Below, piece by piece: positions 37,200 through 46,177 of a stretch of DNA of 64,000 bases. The stretch's first letter is position 1, and each line of letters begins with the position of its first letter. Source of the stretch: Streptomyces violaceusniger (GTDB lineage Bacteria; Actinomycetota; Actinomycetes; Streptomycetales; Streptomycetaceae); assembly GCA_005405945.1 (NCBI GenBank), contig BJHW01000001.1:496001-560000 (forward strand). The letters are read 5' to 3'. The position numbers and the translations under genes were made by a program. The notes under the pieces are model-generated. The model was not told the DNA's origin, ran no database searches, and was given only the letters and a program-made list of their open reading frames with translations.

Positions 37200-38638
37200 C
37201 ACCGCCCGTCACCATCGTCGGAGCCGGGCCGATCGGGCTGACCGCGGCGCTGCTGCTGGCTCGCCGCGACATCTCCAGTCTCATCGTCGAGCGCCACGCC
37301 ACCCCCTATCCGCTGCCCCGTGCGGTGCACATGGACGGCGAGGTCCTGCGCATACTCCAGGAGGCCGGCGTCGCTGACGCATTCCACGCCATCAGCCGGC
37401 CGATGCCGGGGCTGCGCCTCGTCGACGCCGACCTGCGCACGATGGCGGAGTTCCGCAGGGACGCACGAGTCGGGCCGAGCGGCCACCCGGAGGCCTCCAT
37501 GTTCGACCAGCCCGCCCTCGAGCGTGTCCTCCTCGCCGCCGTCGAGGCCGACCCCCGTGTCACCGTGCACCGTGGCGCCGAGGTCACCGCCGTGGAGCAC
37601 CGGCCGAACGGCGTGACCGTCCGCTGGCAGGACGACACGGGCGCGCACCGCACACAGGCACGAGCCGTCCTTGGCTGCGACGGAGCGGGCAGCACGGTAC
37701 GGGCAGCGCTCGACATCGGCGTCCGCGACCTGGGCTACACCGAGCCCTGGCTCGTCGTGGACGTCCGCTCCAGCCGACCCCTGCCGATGTGGGACGGCGT
37801 CCACCAGGTCTGCGACTCGCAGCGCGCGGCAACCTTCATGCATCTGGTGGGCGACCGCTACCGCTGGGAGTTCCGCGTCCTCGACACCGACGACATCGAG
37901 CACCTGACCTCGCCGGCCGGCGTCCACGAACTCATCGCCCCGTGGATGCGCGCCAGCGGCCACGACGACATCGAGATCGTCCGCTGCGTGACCTACACCT
38001 TCCGGGCGAGGGTGGCCGAGCGGTGGCGCGAGCGCAGGGTCTTCCTGCTCGGGGACGCCGCGCACCAGACACCGCCGTTCATCGGCCAGGGACTGGGCGC
38101 GGGGCTGCGCGACGCCCACAACTTGGTCTGGAAGCTCGAGCGGGTCCTTCGCGGCGACGCGGACGACACGCTCCTCGACACCTATCAGGCCGAACGAGAG
38201 CGACACGCGGTCAAGCAGATCCGTGCCGCCATTATGGTCGGCTGGGCCCTGACCGGCGGCAATGGGCACACCGCCGCACTGCGGCGTCAGGTGGTGCGCG
38301 CGCTGTGCCGCATCCCGGCCGTCTCCAAGGCTGCGCTGAGTTCGACCTCCCCGCGCCTGCGGCTCGACGGCCGGCGGAGGCCCTCCGTGGTCGGGCGGCA
38401 GTGTCCCCAATCCCGTACCGAAGCGGGATGGTTCGATGACCGGCTCGGGGACGGCTTCGCGCTCGTCACCCTGGACCCGCAGCAGCCGATGCCGCGAGAC
38501 GTGACGGTCGTTGCGGTCCGGCCCAACGACCCGGTCGGGCGCTGGCTGATCCGCCACCGGGTGCGCACCGTGCTGGTGCGCCCGGACAAAGTGGTGTGCG
38601 CAACAGGCCGCACGTGGTTGGACCTGGAGGAACGATGA
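37196..38638 (+). CDS. FAD-dependent aromatic hydroxylase (MhpA/PHBH type)
   Basis: 480 aa. Class A flavoprotein monooxygenase: N-terminal dinucleotide fold VTIVGAGPIGLTAALLLARR, the DG motif in VLGCDGAGSTVRAAL, and the GD motif RVFLLGDAAHQTPPFIGQGL. The thioredoxin-like C-terminal domain of MhpA relatives is present (VTVVAVRPNDPVGRWLIRH). It probably adds the second hydroxyl that creates the catechol for the dioxygenase. Its start overlaps the ligase stop (ATGA) and its stop the hydrolase start. Confidence 0.92.
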   Translation: MTPPVTIVGAGPIGLTAALLLARRDISSLIVERHATPYPLPRAVHMDGEVLRILQEAGVADAFHAISRPMPGLRLVDADLRTMAEFRRDARVGPSGHPEASMFDQPALERVLLAAVEADPRVTVHRGAEVTAVEHRPNGVTVRWQDDTGAHRTQARAVLGCDGAGSTVRAALDIGVRDLGYTEPWLVVDVRSSRPLPMWDGVHQVCDSQRAATFMHLVGDRYRWEFRVLDTDDIEHLTSPAGVHELIAPWMRASGHDDIEIVRCVTYTFRARVAERWRERRVFLLGDAAHQTPPFIGQGLGAGLRDAHNLVWKLERVLRGDADDTLLDTYQAERERHAVKQIRAAIMVGWALTGGNGHTAALRRQVVRALCRIPAVSKAALSSTSPRLRLDGRRRPSVVGRQCPQSRTEAGWFDDRLGDGFALVTLDPQQPMPRDVTVVAVRPNDPVGRWLIRHRVRTVLVRPDKVVCATGRTWLDLEER

Positions 38639-39600
38639 CAACAACCAGGAGCGGACCGCTGACTGTCGACGCGGACGACCCGCGGGCCGTCGCGGCACTC
38701 GACGCGGAACGGCGACTGTTCGACTTCTACGGTCTCAAGGCCGAGACACACCATGTCCGGCTCCCCGATGTGGACCTCCGGGTCCGGGTGAGCGCGTTCG
38801 GCTCGGGCCGGCCAGTGGTCGTCGTACCCGGCAACACCGGGGACGGCTTCCCCCTCGCCCCCCTCGTGGCCGAACTCCCCGAATGCCGCGTCATCCTGAT
38901 CAACAGGCCGGGCGGCGGATTGAGCGACGGCATGGATCACCGCCGCGTCGACTTCCGCGAACTCGCTGTGAAGACGTTGACCAGCGTACTCGACTACTTC
39001 CGGCTCGATCAGGTCCCGGTCATTGCTCACTCGATCGGCGGCCACGGGAGCCTCTGGTTCGCGAGGGACCGGCCGGAACGGGTCTCCGCCCTCATGCTGT
39101 TGGGCGTCCCCGGAAACCTGATGGACACCACCCCTCCGCTCGCCCTGCGGCTGCTGACCGTACCCGTGCTCAGCAGCCTGCTGTTCGAGGCGGCAAAGCC
39201 GCGCAGCGCCAACCGAGCTCTCAAGGGGCTGTCCTTCATGGGGCATTCACCGGAAACGGTGGCCTCTCTCCCCGAAGCGATGGCCGACTGCTACGTGCGC
39301 TTCCAGGACCTGCCCCACTACAAGATTTCCAGCCTCACGCTCATGCGCCGCGTCAATCGTCTGCTCGGATCACGCCCCGGCATCCGGATAGGGCCCACGC
39401 AACTCGCCGGAATCCGGCACCCCACCCTGTTCCTGTGGGGAACGAACGATCCCTGGGGCAGCATCGAGACGGGCCGTCGAATCTGTGAGGCAATGCCCGA
39501 TGCCGAGTTTCATGCCGTTGCCGGCGGTGGCCATCTGCCATGGCTGGACGAGCCAGCCGAGTGCGGCCGCCTGATCCGTGACTTTCTCTCGGATCATTGA
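38635..39600 (+). CDS. Alpha/beta hydrolase, meta-cleavage-product hydrolase type
   Basis: 321 aa. Oxyanion region VVVVPGNTGDGFPLAPLVAE, nucleophile elbow IAHSIGGHGSLW (Ser in HSIGG), acid in LFLWGTNDPWGSIETG and base His in AVAGGGHLPWLDEPAEC. This set fits hydrolases that split C-C bonds of ring-fission products. Last of the five ATGA-coupled genes. Its place with an extradiol dioxygenase supports the C-C hydrolase role; an ordinary esterase is the alternative. Confidence 0.88.
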   Translation: MTTTRSGPLTVDADDPRAVAALDAERRLFDFYGLKAETHHVRLPDVDLRVRVSAFGSGRPVVVVPGNTGDGFPLAPLVAELPECRVILINRPGGGLSDGMDHRRVDFRELAVKTLTSVLDYFRLDQVPVIAHSIGGHGSLWFARDRPERVSALMLLGVPGNLMDTTPPLALRLLTVPVLSSLLFEAAKPRSANRALKGLSFMGHSPETVASLPEAMADCYVRFQDLPHYKISSLTLMRRVNRLLGSRPGIRIGPTQLAGIRHPTLFLWGTNDPWGSIETGRRICEAMPDAEFHAVAGGGHLPWLDEPAECGRLIRDFLSDH

Positions 39601-39783
39601 CGCGGCTTGCCCTGGGACAACGAGTACGTCATTCGTGCACACCGTCGCCGGGCCACCGCTTTCGCCGATCGCCAGTCCCCCGGACGTCCAGCGCTTCACC
39701 GACGTCTGCGGCGAGTACCGCGGCAGGCGACGCTGCTGGGCCGGGCAGAGCGGATCAGATCTCCTCATCAGAAAGGCATCACC

Positions 39784-40896
39784 ATGAAGGACCCGGACCT
39801 GCCACGCCGCACCGATGAGGTTCCCGGCAGCAGCGGTGAAGGCCGCAACCGGTCGGCGGCCACGAAGCGGCGCTTCCCCCGGCGAGGATTCCTGACCGGA
39901 ACGGCCGGGGCAGCGGTGGGGGCCACAGCCGTCGGGGCAGGCTGGCTTGTCACCACTCTCAACGAAGCGCCCCTGGTCACCACCGTCCTTCCGACCACGA
40001 ACAAGCTCGACCACGACATGCTGTGGACGACACTGGGTACCATGGGCGGCCCCATCGCCAGCCCGAGAAGGGCCCAGCCCGCGAACCTCTTGCACAATGC
40101 GGACCAAGCGATCCTCGTCGACGCCGGGGACGGCGCCGTGGACCAGCTCGGCAAGGCAGGCGTGGACCTCAAGGCTGTCGAGACGGTCGTTCTCAGCCAC
40201 CTGCACGTGGATCACACCGCCGGCCTCTATGGCGTGATCGGCAGACGCCTGCAGCAACACATTCCCGGAAAACTGGCCATCTACGGGCCACCCGGCACAA
40301 GGCAGGAGGTCGACCGGATCAACTCCTCGCTCACCTATTTGACCGAACTCATGCGCGCTGGGGATGGGCGAGTCGCCGATCTGCCGCCCACCACCGTCGA
40401 GGTCACCGAAATCACGGACGGCTCCACCTTTGCGCTAGGGCCCGTTCACGTGACCGCCGCGACCAACTCGCACTACGGCTTCGATTCCGGATCCACACAA
40501 GCGGCACGCTTTCAGTCACTGTCCTTCCGCTTCGACACACCCGACCGCTCCATCGCCTACACCGGCGACACGGGCCCCAGTTCGAACGTGGAGCGACTGG
40601 CCGCCGGTGCCGACCTCCTGGTGAGCGAGATCATGGACCCGGACCAGACGATGGCGGGGCTGAAGGCTTCGCGCCCGGACATCCCGGCCTACGCGGAGCC
40701 GTTCATCAAAAAGCACTTCGCGAAGCAGCACCTCACCGCCGACGAAGTCGGCCTCCTCGCACGGCGATCGGGCGCGAAAGCCCTCGTCCTGACACACAAC
40801 CCGCTTTACGACGCCAATATCGCGACCGCGCGTGCCGCCATTGCCTCGCACTTCACGGGCCCCACCGCGTTCGCCGAGGACCTCGACAACTACTGA
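39784..40896 (+). CDS. Tat-exported MBL-fold hydrolase
   Basis: 370 aa from ATG 39784 behind AAAGG. Leader: KRRFPRRGFLTGTAGAAVGA, a twin-arginine signal. Zinc motif VVLSHLHVDHTAGLYG (HxHxDH), later NSHYGFDSG, AYTGDTGPSSNVERLA and VLTHNP for the remaining ligands. Substrates of this family range from lactones to phosphodiesters and sulfur compounds; nothing here selects one. It is 183 bases after the aromatic operon in the same direction and may be read from it or from its own promoter. Confidence 0.87.
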   Translation: MKDPDLPRRTDEVPGSSGEGRNRSAATKRRFPRRGFLTGTAGAAVGATAVGAGWLVTTLNEAPLVTTVLPTTNKLDHDMLWTTLGTMGGPIASPRRAQPANLLHNADQAILVDAGDGAVDQLGKAGVDLKAVETVVLSHLHVDHTAGLYGVIGRRLQQHIPGKLAIYGPPGTRQEVDRINSSLTYLTELMRAGDGRVADLPPTTVEVTEITDGSTFALGPVHVTAATNSHYGFDSGSTQAARFQSLSFRFDTPDRSIAYTGDTGPSSNVERLAAGADLLVSEIMDPDQTMAGLKASRPDIPAYAEPFIKKHFAKQHLTADEVGLLARRSGAKALVLTHNPLYDANIATARAAIASHFTGPTAFAEDLDNY

Positions 40897-40979
40897 CCCC
40901 GCTCATCGAAGTGGTGGGCCCTGCCCAGCCGCCGTGATCCAGCCGACGGACACCGTGACCGGCCCGGCCACCACTCGTC

Positions 40980-41034
40980 CGCGAGCCTCGGCGGCCTGCC
41001 GGTCGGTGAGGCTCTCCGAAAACCAAAGCACCGA
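40980..41034 (-). pseudogene. Possible IS1182-type transposase scrap
   Basis: The minus strand reads SVLWFSESLTDRQAAEA, resembling the N-terminal FAEGLSDRQAADAVR block of IS1182-type transposases. Only about 18 residues match. The 40.9-41.28 kb stretch holds nothing else I recognise. Confidence 0.25.
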
Positions 41035-41283
41035 CACCAGCGCCGGCCGCGCGGGCGACAGTACTGGGCTGAGGTGACCCCGGAGTGTGGACACGGGGGT
41101 TCAACCGGCCTCGTAGCCCCGGTCGGGATCGCGTGTCGACCAGGCAGGGCACGAGGTGGGGAGGAACGCCGCCCGTCTCCTGCTGGGCCGGATCGCCGAC
41201 CGCCACAAGCCGTCGGTTCAGGTCAGGCTCACCCCTACGCTGGTTCCGCGCCGGACCACTGCGGTGGCGCCGAAGCAGTCCTT

Positions 41284-41697
41284 TCAGGGGCCGAGCGACT
41301 CGTAGTCGAACCAGTCGACGTGCACGGTGCCCGCCGAGGCGTACATGCCCATGACCCGGCCGGTGGAGCCGCCCGCTACCTCGGTCGACAGATAGCGGCC
41401 GTCGAGGGTGGTGAGTTCGACGAACGTGCCGTCCGGCTCCTCGAAGCCGAGGCAGAGGATGTCAGGGCCGGTACGCGCCTCGTTCACGGCCTGTACGGTG
41501 GCCACCTCGATCCGCAGAATCAGGGACCCGGTGGGTACCGGCCGGGACGCCACCGCGGTGTGCAGCGGGCCGATGCGGGCGAGCACGCACACCTCACCGG
41601 ATGCCACCTCGATGTCGTAGTGGTGCCGCTCGTCGAGACGGACGGTTACCGCCGTGACAGCATGTTCCGGCTTGCCCAGCCATCGATACGGTAGTGC
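41284..41697 (-). pseudogene. Orphan C-terminal domain of a GH43 enzyme
   Basis: The minus strand gives DERHHYDIEVASGEVCVLAR, IGPLHTAVASRPVPTGSLIL, CLGFEEPDGTFVELTTLDGR, YLSTEVAGGSTGRVMGMYAS and VHVDWFDYESLGP, the concanavalin-like domain that closes many GH43 xylosidases/arabinofuranosidases. The catalytic propeller is missing; upstream text is unrelated. A remnant of another plant-glycan gene. Confidence 0.6.
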
Positions 41698-42106
41698 TGG
41701 CTGACGCGTCTCGCGGCCTGGGCAGACGTGGCTGACCTGGCCACGCGGATCCCCGCCGTCGGCCCCTGGCCGCCCGCCAAGGCTCCCAGCCACAAGCGGC
41801 GCCAGGCCGAGATCCTCGTCGTGGCCTGCCATTGGGTGTCGGCCAGTTCCATGCGTGTACGCGTGTCATCGTGCCGAACCAGCGTCGGGCGATGGCCATA
41901 TCCGTATTGCGATCCCCAAGGGATGGTTGTGATACGGCAAAAACCTTCTTAGGGTGCCGCCATTGCACTGGACAGCGCGGACCGGGCGCCCATCCGAAGA
42001 GAGGCGCCCGGCCTGTCTGGTGCGGAACGCGCCGCGCGGCCACGGCTTTCGCAGGCAGGCAGCCGCACGGCGGAAAGGCCACGCAACCAGTTCCCCGGAG
42101 GGTACC
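41698..42106. other. Gap without a recognised gene
   Basis: Short overlapping frames on both strands but no family sequence. The last 20 bases carry the CCCGGAGGG ribosome binding site of the lyase-family gene at 42107. Confidence 0.5.
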
Positions 42107-42958
42107 GTGAGCCACCCCAATCGGCTACGCCATGCCATCGACACAAGCGGCACCACGCCCATGATCGGCGTGTTCGACATGTTCTCCGCATCCGTCGCGG
42201 CCCGGCACTACGACGGGATGTTCGTCTCCGGATTCGGCTTCGCCGCGTCCCACTACGGGCTGCCCGACATCGGCTTCATCGCCTGGCCGGACATCGTCGC
42301 CTTCGTCCAGCGCCTGAGACTGGCCTTCCCACGACAGCACCTGCTCGTGGACATCGACGACGGCTACGTCGATCCGGAAACCGCGTGCCATGTCGTGCGG
42401 AGCCTGGAGGCGATCGGTGCCTCCGGTGTCATCCTGGAGGACCAGAAGCGCCCGCGGCGCTGCGGGCACGTCGACGGCAAGCAGGTGCTGCCACTGGAGG
42501 AGTACCTGGAAAAGCTCGACATGGTTCTCACCTCGCGCCATGAGCTCGTCGTGGTGGCCCGCACCGACGCGACCGAGGAGGACGAGATCCTGCGCCGCGC
42601 CAAGGCGCTGGCCGCGACTGACGCCGACGTCGTGCTCGTGGACGGAGTGCGCAGCGTCGACTGGATCCACAAGGTACGGCGCGTCATCGGCGACAAGCCC
42701 CTGCTGTTCAACCAGATCGCCGGCGGCAAGTCGCCCCGGCTGTCGTTGAGCGAGTTATCGGAACTCGGCGTCGACGTCGCCATCTACAGCACCCCCTGCC
42801 TGTTCGCGGCCCAGACCGCCATCGACCGCGCACTGTCCGAGCTGCGGGAGGCCGACGGCCGCCTCCCGCAGACCGGTCCGGACACCGTCGGTGTCGCCGA
42901 GTGCCTGGCCCTGCTGGAGAGGAACATCAGCCGCCACCACGCACACGCGCCGGCCTGA
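42107..42958 (+). CDS. Isocitrate lyase/PEP-mutase superfamily enzyme (methylisocitrate-lyase type)
   Basis: 283 aa from GTG 42107. Substrate-site text: MIGVFDMFSASVAARHYDGM, LLVDIDDGYVDPETACHVVR, VILEDQKRPRRCGHVDGKQV and ELVVVARTDATEED. The RRCGH block keeps the catalytic Cys of true lyases (K[KR]CGH), so C-C cleavage of a 2-hydroxy or methylisocitrate-like acid is more likely than phosphonate mutase activity. It could take a C3/C4 product from the aromatic route, but the link is only positional. The next gene, a transporter, lies 124 bases downstream. Confidence 0.87.
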   Translation: MSHPNRLRHAIDTSGTTPMIGVFDMFSASVAARHYDGMFVSGFGFAASHYGLPDIGFIAWPDIVAFVQRLRLAFPRQHLLVDIDDGYVDPETACHVVRSLEAIGASGVILEDQKRPRRCGHVDGKQVLPLEEYLEKLDMVLTSRHELVVVARTDATEEDEILRRAKALAATDADVVLVDGVRSVDWIHKVRRVIGDKPLLFNQIAGGKSPRLSLSELSELGVDVAIYSTPCLFAAQTAIDRALSELREADGRLPQTGPDTVGVAECLALLERNISRHHAHAPA

Positions 42959-43082
42959 CGTCCGGTGCCGCCAGGAGGGGACCGCACCCCGCGACATGAG
43001 CCGTAAGCGATCCCCGGCCTCTCCCCGGGTCCGGCCTCGGCCTGACCCGGGTCCCATGCCACCGGATTCAAGGCAGGAGCGC

Positions 43083-44147
43083 ATGTCCCGGACCCTCACC
43101 CGCGCCCGCCGTCTGGCAGGCCGCGTCGACTGGTACATCGTCGCGCTGTTCAGTGTCATCGGTTTCGCCACCCTCGCCCCGGCCGAGCGGCAGGCGGCGG
43201 AGGTCGTCACCTGGCTGACCCAAGTGGCGATCGGAGTGCTGTTCTTCCTCTACGGAGCCAGGCTCTCCCCGTCGGCCGCGCTGGAGGGCGTACGGCACTG
43301 GCGGCTGCATCTGCCCGTCCTGGCCCTGACGTTCATTGCCTTCCCGCTGGTCGGACTCGCCATCGCGCTGTTGCCGGACCGGATGCTCGGCGCCGAGCTC
43401 ACCGTCGGTGTGCTCTTCCTGGCGGTGCTGCCCTCCACCGTCCAGTCCTCCATCGCCTTCACCTCCATGGCCCGCGGCAACGTGGCCGCCGCCGTGTGCT
43501 CGGCGTCGTTCTCCACAGTGCTGGGCGTCGTCCTCACCCCCGTGCTGGCGGTCCTGCTGATCCAGCGCTCCGAGGACGGCGGCATTCCGATCGGCTTCGG
43601 CCAACTCGGCGATATCGCCGTCCAGTTGTTGCTGCCGTTCCTCGCCGGGCAGATGCTGCGGCGCTGGATCTCCGACTGGCTCGGCCGGCACCGCGCTGTG
43701 ATCAGCGTCTGCGACCGGGGGTCGATTCTGCTGGTGGTCTACTCGGCGTTCAGCCGGGGCATGACCACCGGCATCTGGCAGCGCGTGTCACCGGCGCGAC
43801 TGGCGCTCCTCGGCGCGCTGTGCGCCCTGCTGCTGGGTGTCGCCCTGCTCTTGGCCAACCGCAGTGCGCGCCTGTTGCGCCTGCCCCGCGAGGACCGGGT
43901 GACCGCGGTCTTCTGTGGCGCCACCAAAAGTCTGGCAAGCGGACTGCCCATGGCCTCCGTACTGTTTCCGGCGGGCCGGGTCGCCATGATCGTACTGCCC
44001 CTGATGCTCTACCACACCCTTCAACTCGTGGTCTGTGCCTGGCTGGCCCGCCGCTGGCCAACCACCCTCCACACGGCAACGACCCACCCGACACCCCACA
44101 CCCCCGACTCGGCCACCAGCCCTCACTCCGGCTCCCCGGCAGGCTGA
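43083..44147 (+). CDS. BASS-family (bile acid:sodium symporter-like) transporter
   Basis: 354-aa membrane protein with about ten hydrophobic segments. Features: DWYIVALFSVIGFATLAPAE, VAIGVLFFLYGARLSPSAAL, the crossover motif AVLPSTVQSSIAFTSMARGN and FCGATKSLASGLPMASVLFP. This is the SBF-like subgroup, which moves organic anions with sodium. The ATG 43083 follows AGGAG; an earlier in-frame ATG exists. The C-terminal tail (about 25 residues) is Thr/Pro/Ser-rich and cytosolic. It may export or import an acid linked to the adjacent lyase gene. Confidence 0.88.
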   Translation: MSRTLTRARRLAGRVDWYIVALFSVIGFATLAPAERQAAEVVTWLTQVAIGVLFFLYGARLSPSAALEGVRHWRLHLPVLALTFIAFPLVGLAIALLPDRMLGAELTVGVLFLAVLPSTVQSSIAFTSMARGNVAAAVCSASFSTVLGVVLTPVLAVLLIQRSEDGGIPIGFGQLGDIAVQLLLPFLAGQMLRRWISDWLGRHRAVISVCDRGSILLVVYSAFSRGMTTGIWQRVSPARLALLGALCALLLGVALLLANRSARLLRLPREDRVTAVFCGATKSLASGLPMASVLFPAGRVAMIVLPLMLYHTLQLVVCAWLARRWPTTLHTATTHPTPHTPDSATSPHSGSPAG

Positions 44148-44282
44148 CTCCACGTTTTCCACACCGGGGGCCCGGTCGATGGGAGGCGTTGTCCCCTTGG
44201 GTCCACGCCTTCGGCTGCCGTCCCCCGGGTGCGGGACGCCGACGGGGCAGGTGCACGGGTTCCGCAGGAGGAGGGGCGCGGT

Positions 44283-44427
44283 TGACGAAGCTGGAAGCGT
44301 CCGAGGCCAGGAACGTCGCCACGGCGGCGATCTCGTCCGGGCGGTCTATCCTGCCGAGCGGCACCTCAGAGGCGAACTGGTGGAGGGGCCGGGCCACGGC
44401 ACCGACCAGGCCCGAGGCAGTCGCTGA
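44283..44427 (-). pseudogene. C-terminal fragment of a short-chain dehydrogenase
   Basis: The minus strand reads LHQFASEVPLGRIDRPDEIA and AVATFLASDASSFVN, the usual end of SDR enzymes (PLGRxxxPxEIA). It follows in frame directly after the AlkB-like remnant, so two unrelated genes have been joined by deletion. Confidence 0.6.
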
Positions 44428-44979
44428 TCGCGGCAATACGGGCGGGCACTCAGCCCGCCCCGCCTCCGCCACGATGAGATCGCCGTGTCCAAGTGACCGC
44501 CGCACGGCGGCCCCGCCACCACCACGGGGGCGGAGCAGCAGATCACGTGGCGCGCCCGCGGACACGATGGCGACCTTGGTGTCCTCTCCGCTGCCGCGGC
44601 CGGTCCGATCGCCGTGCCGGGCCACGCTGTCGCGGCCGTCGCGGTAGAAGCACAGCGCGGCCATGGTGAACGCTCCCCCAGCTCAGCGGCGTAATGCGCG
44701 GACAGCGCGTCCCGGACCCCGGTGAGGACGGGGTGGGGCGGGGCGTCGTCGGCGCCGTAGGAGGCGAGCAGCCGCGGGACGTCCACGGTGCGGTCGCACA
44801 TCCGCCGCTGCTCGGCCTTCCAGGGGACATCGACGGCGAGCCGTACGCGGGTCATCGGCTCCCCGCAACCACGGGTCGGCAGATCGAGTCCCCAGCTCGG
44901 CCCTGCGCACCCCGCGCAGCGGGCCGAGAACGGCGTCGTCGGCCTGGTCGAAGAGCGAGCCCTGGAGATACACGCCCAT
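44428..44979 (-). pseudogene. Broken AlkB-like 2-oxoglutarate/Fe(II) dioxygenase
   Basis: Start MGVYLQGSLFDQADDAVLGP, then in another frame PMTRVRLAVDVPWKAEQRRM, CDRTVDVPRLLASYGADDAP and HPVLTGVRDALSAHYAAELG, then in a third FYRDGRDSVARHGDRTGRG with the His-x-Asp iron motif (HGD) and VAIVSAGAPRDLLLRPRG. At least two frame changes and loss of the end show decay of an alkylation-repair dioxygenase. The flanking 44.15-44.28 and 44.98-45.03 kb carry nothing else. Confidence 0.65.
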
Positions 44980-45037
44980 ATCGGCAGTGCACCCAGGTAA
45001 TCGAGCATGTGTGAGATCGCCCGTCGCCCGCCCGGTG

Positions 45038-46177
45038 CTATGAGGTCCACCTGATGTCGGGGTTCAGTCGCCCGGTCCAGTTGAAGACGGCCATGTTGTC
45101 CCAGCCGTCCCCGCTGTTGTTGATGTCGGCCGGATCCCAGCCGTTGCCCGGGACCGCGTACCAGGTGGGCTCCCAGTAGAAGACACCGATCGCACCGGCG
45201 TTGCGGGCGGTGTTCTGTACGTCGGTGAAGTTGGCGGCCTGGCCCGTCCAGGTGAGCGGATAGCCCGAGCAGCCGGAGGTGACCGAGTTACCGGTGCTGT
45301 CGGCGTTCGCCGTGGTGAAGGGGTACGCGGTCTCGGCGATGACCACGTCCTTGCCGTACCGGGACCTCATGTCGGCGACAACGTCGTACAGGGTGGACAG
45401 CGGGCCGTGCCACATGCAGTAGTACGACAGCCCGGTGATGTCCCAGCTGACGCCCTTCGCCTTGATCCCGTCGTAGAACCAGCGCGCATGGGCGTCGCTG
45501 TCCGCGTTCGCGGTGTGGATGATCACCTTGGTGCCGCCGTTGCACGCCTTGGTGGCGTCTGTGCCCGCCTTGAGCAGGAGGCTGAGGTTGGTGAAGTCGT
45601 TATTGACCACCTTGCCGTCGTTCCACAGCATGCCGACGTTGATCTCGTTGCCGATCTGCACGCTGTCCGGGGCGGTGCCCTGGGCCTTGAGGCTGTTGCA
45701 GACGTCGTAGGTGTAGTTGTAGACGTCGGTCTGCAACGCGCCGATGCCGTGGCTCGCCCAGGCCGCGGGCTTCCGCTGATTGCCCGGGTCGGCCCAGGAG
45801 TCCGAGTAGTGGAAGTCGACCAGCAGCTTGAGGCCCTTGGCCTTGACCGTCTTCGCGTACGCCAGCACCTTGGCCTTGTTGTTGTAGCCGCTGGCGGGGT
45901 TGTTCCAGATCCGCAGGCGGACGTAGTTCACCCCGGCGCCCTTGAGGATGTCGAGCGGGTCAGCGGCATTGCCGTTCGCGTCGTAGTACGTGGCGCCGAG
46001 GTCGAGGGCCCGCTGCGCGGTCGACACATCGGCGCCGCGCATGCTGAGCGCGTTCGCGGCGGACGCTTCGGCCGGCACGGTGAGCAGGGCCGCCGCCAGG
46101 GCGATCACGGCGGCGAGCAGGGCAACCTCGAGCGTGCGCATGCGCCCGGGTCCGGGTCCGGGTCGGCACACGGTCAC
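45038..46177 (-). CDS. Secreted GH53 arabinogalactan endo-beta-1,4-galactanase
   Basis: 379-aa exported galactanase cutting beta-1,4-galactan side chains of pectin. GTG 46177 stands behind GGAGGAGG and overlaps the GH44 stop as GTGA. The leader (LEVALLAAVIALAAALLTVP) ends near EASA. Catalytic residues: acid/base Glu in IGNEINVGMLW (about residue 177) and nucleophile in VVIAETAYPF (about 280). Other hallmarks: GADVSTAQRALDLGATYYDA, VNYVRLRIWNNPASGYNNK and LLVDFHYSDSWADPGNQ. No binding module. Co-transcribed with GH44 under a CebR box, and likely to feed galactobiose to the GH42/importer cluster further on. Confidence 0.94.
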   Translation of the reverse strand: MTVCRPGPGPGRMRTLEVALLAAVIALAAALLTVPAEASAANALSMRGADVSTAQRALDLGATYYDANGNAADPLDILKGAGVNYVRLRIWNNPASGYNNKAKVLAYAKTVKAKGLKLLVDFHYSDSWADPGNQRKPAAWASHGIGALQTDVYNYTYDVCNSLKAQGTAPDSVQIGNEINVGMLWNDGKVVNNDFTNLSLLLKAGTDATKACNGGTKVIIHTANADSDAHARWFYDGIKAKGVSWDITGLSYYCMWHGPLSTLYDVVADMRSRYGKDVVIAETAYPFTTANADSTGNSVTSGCSGYPLTWTGQAANFTDVQNTARNAGAIGVFYWEPTWYAVPGNGWDPADINNSGDGWDNMAVFNWTGRLNPDIRWTS

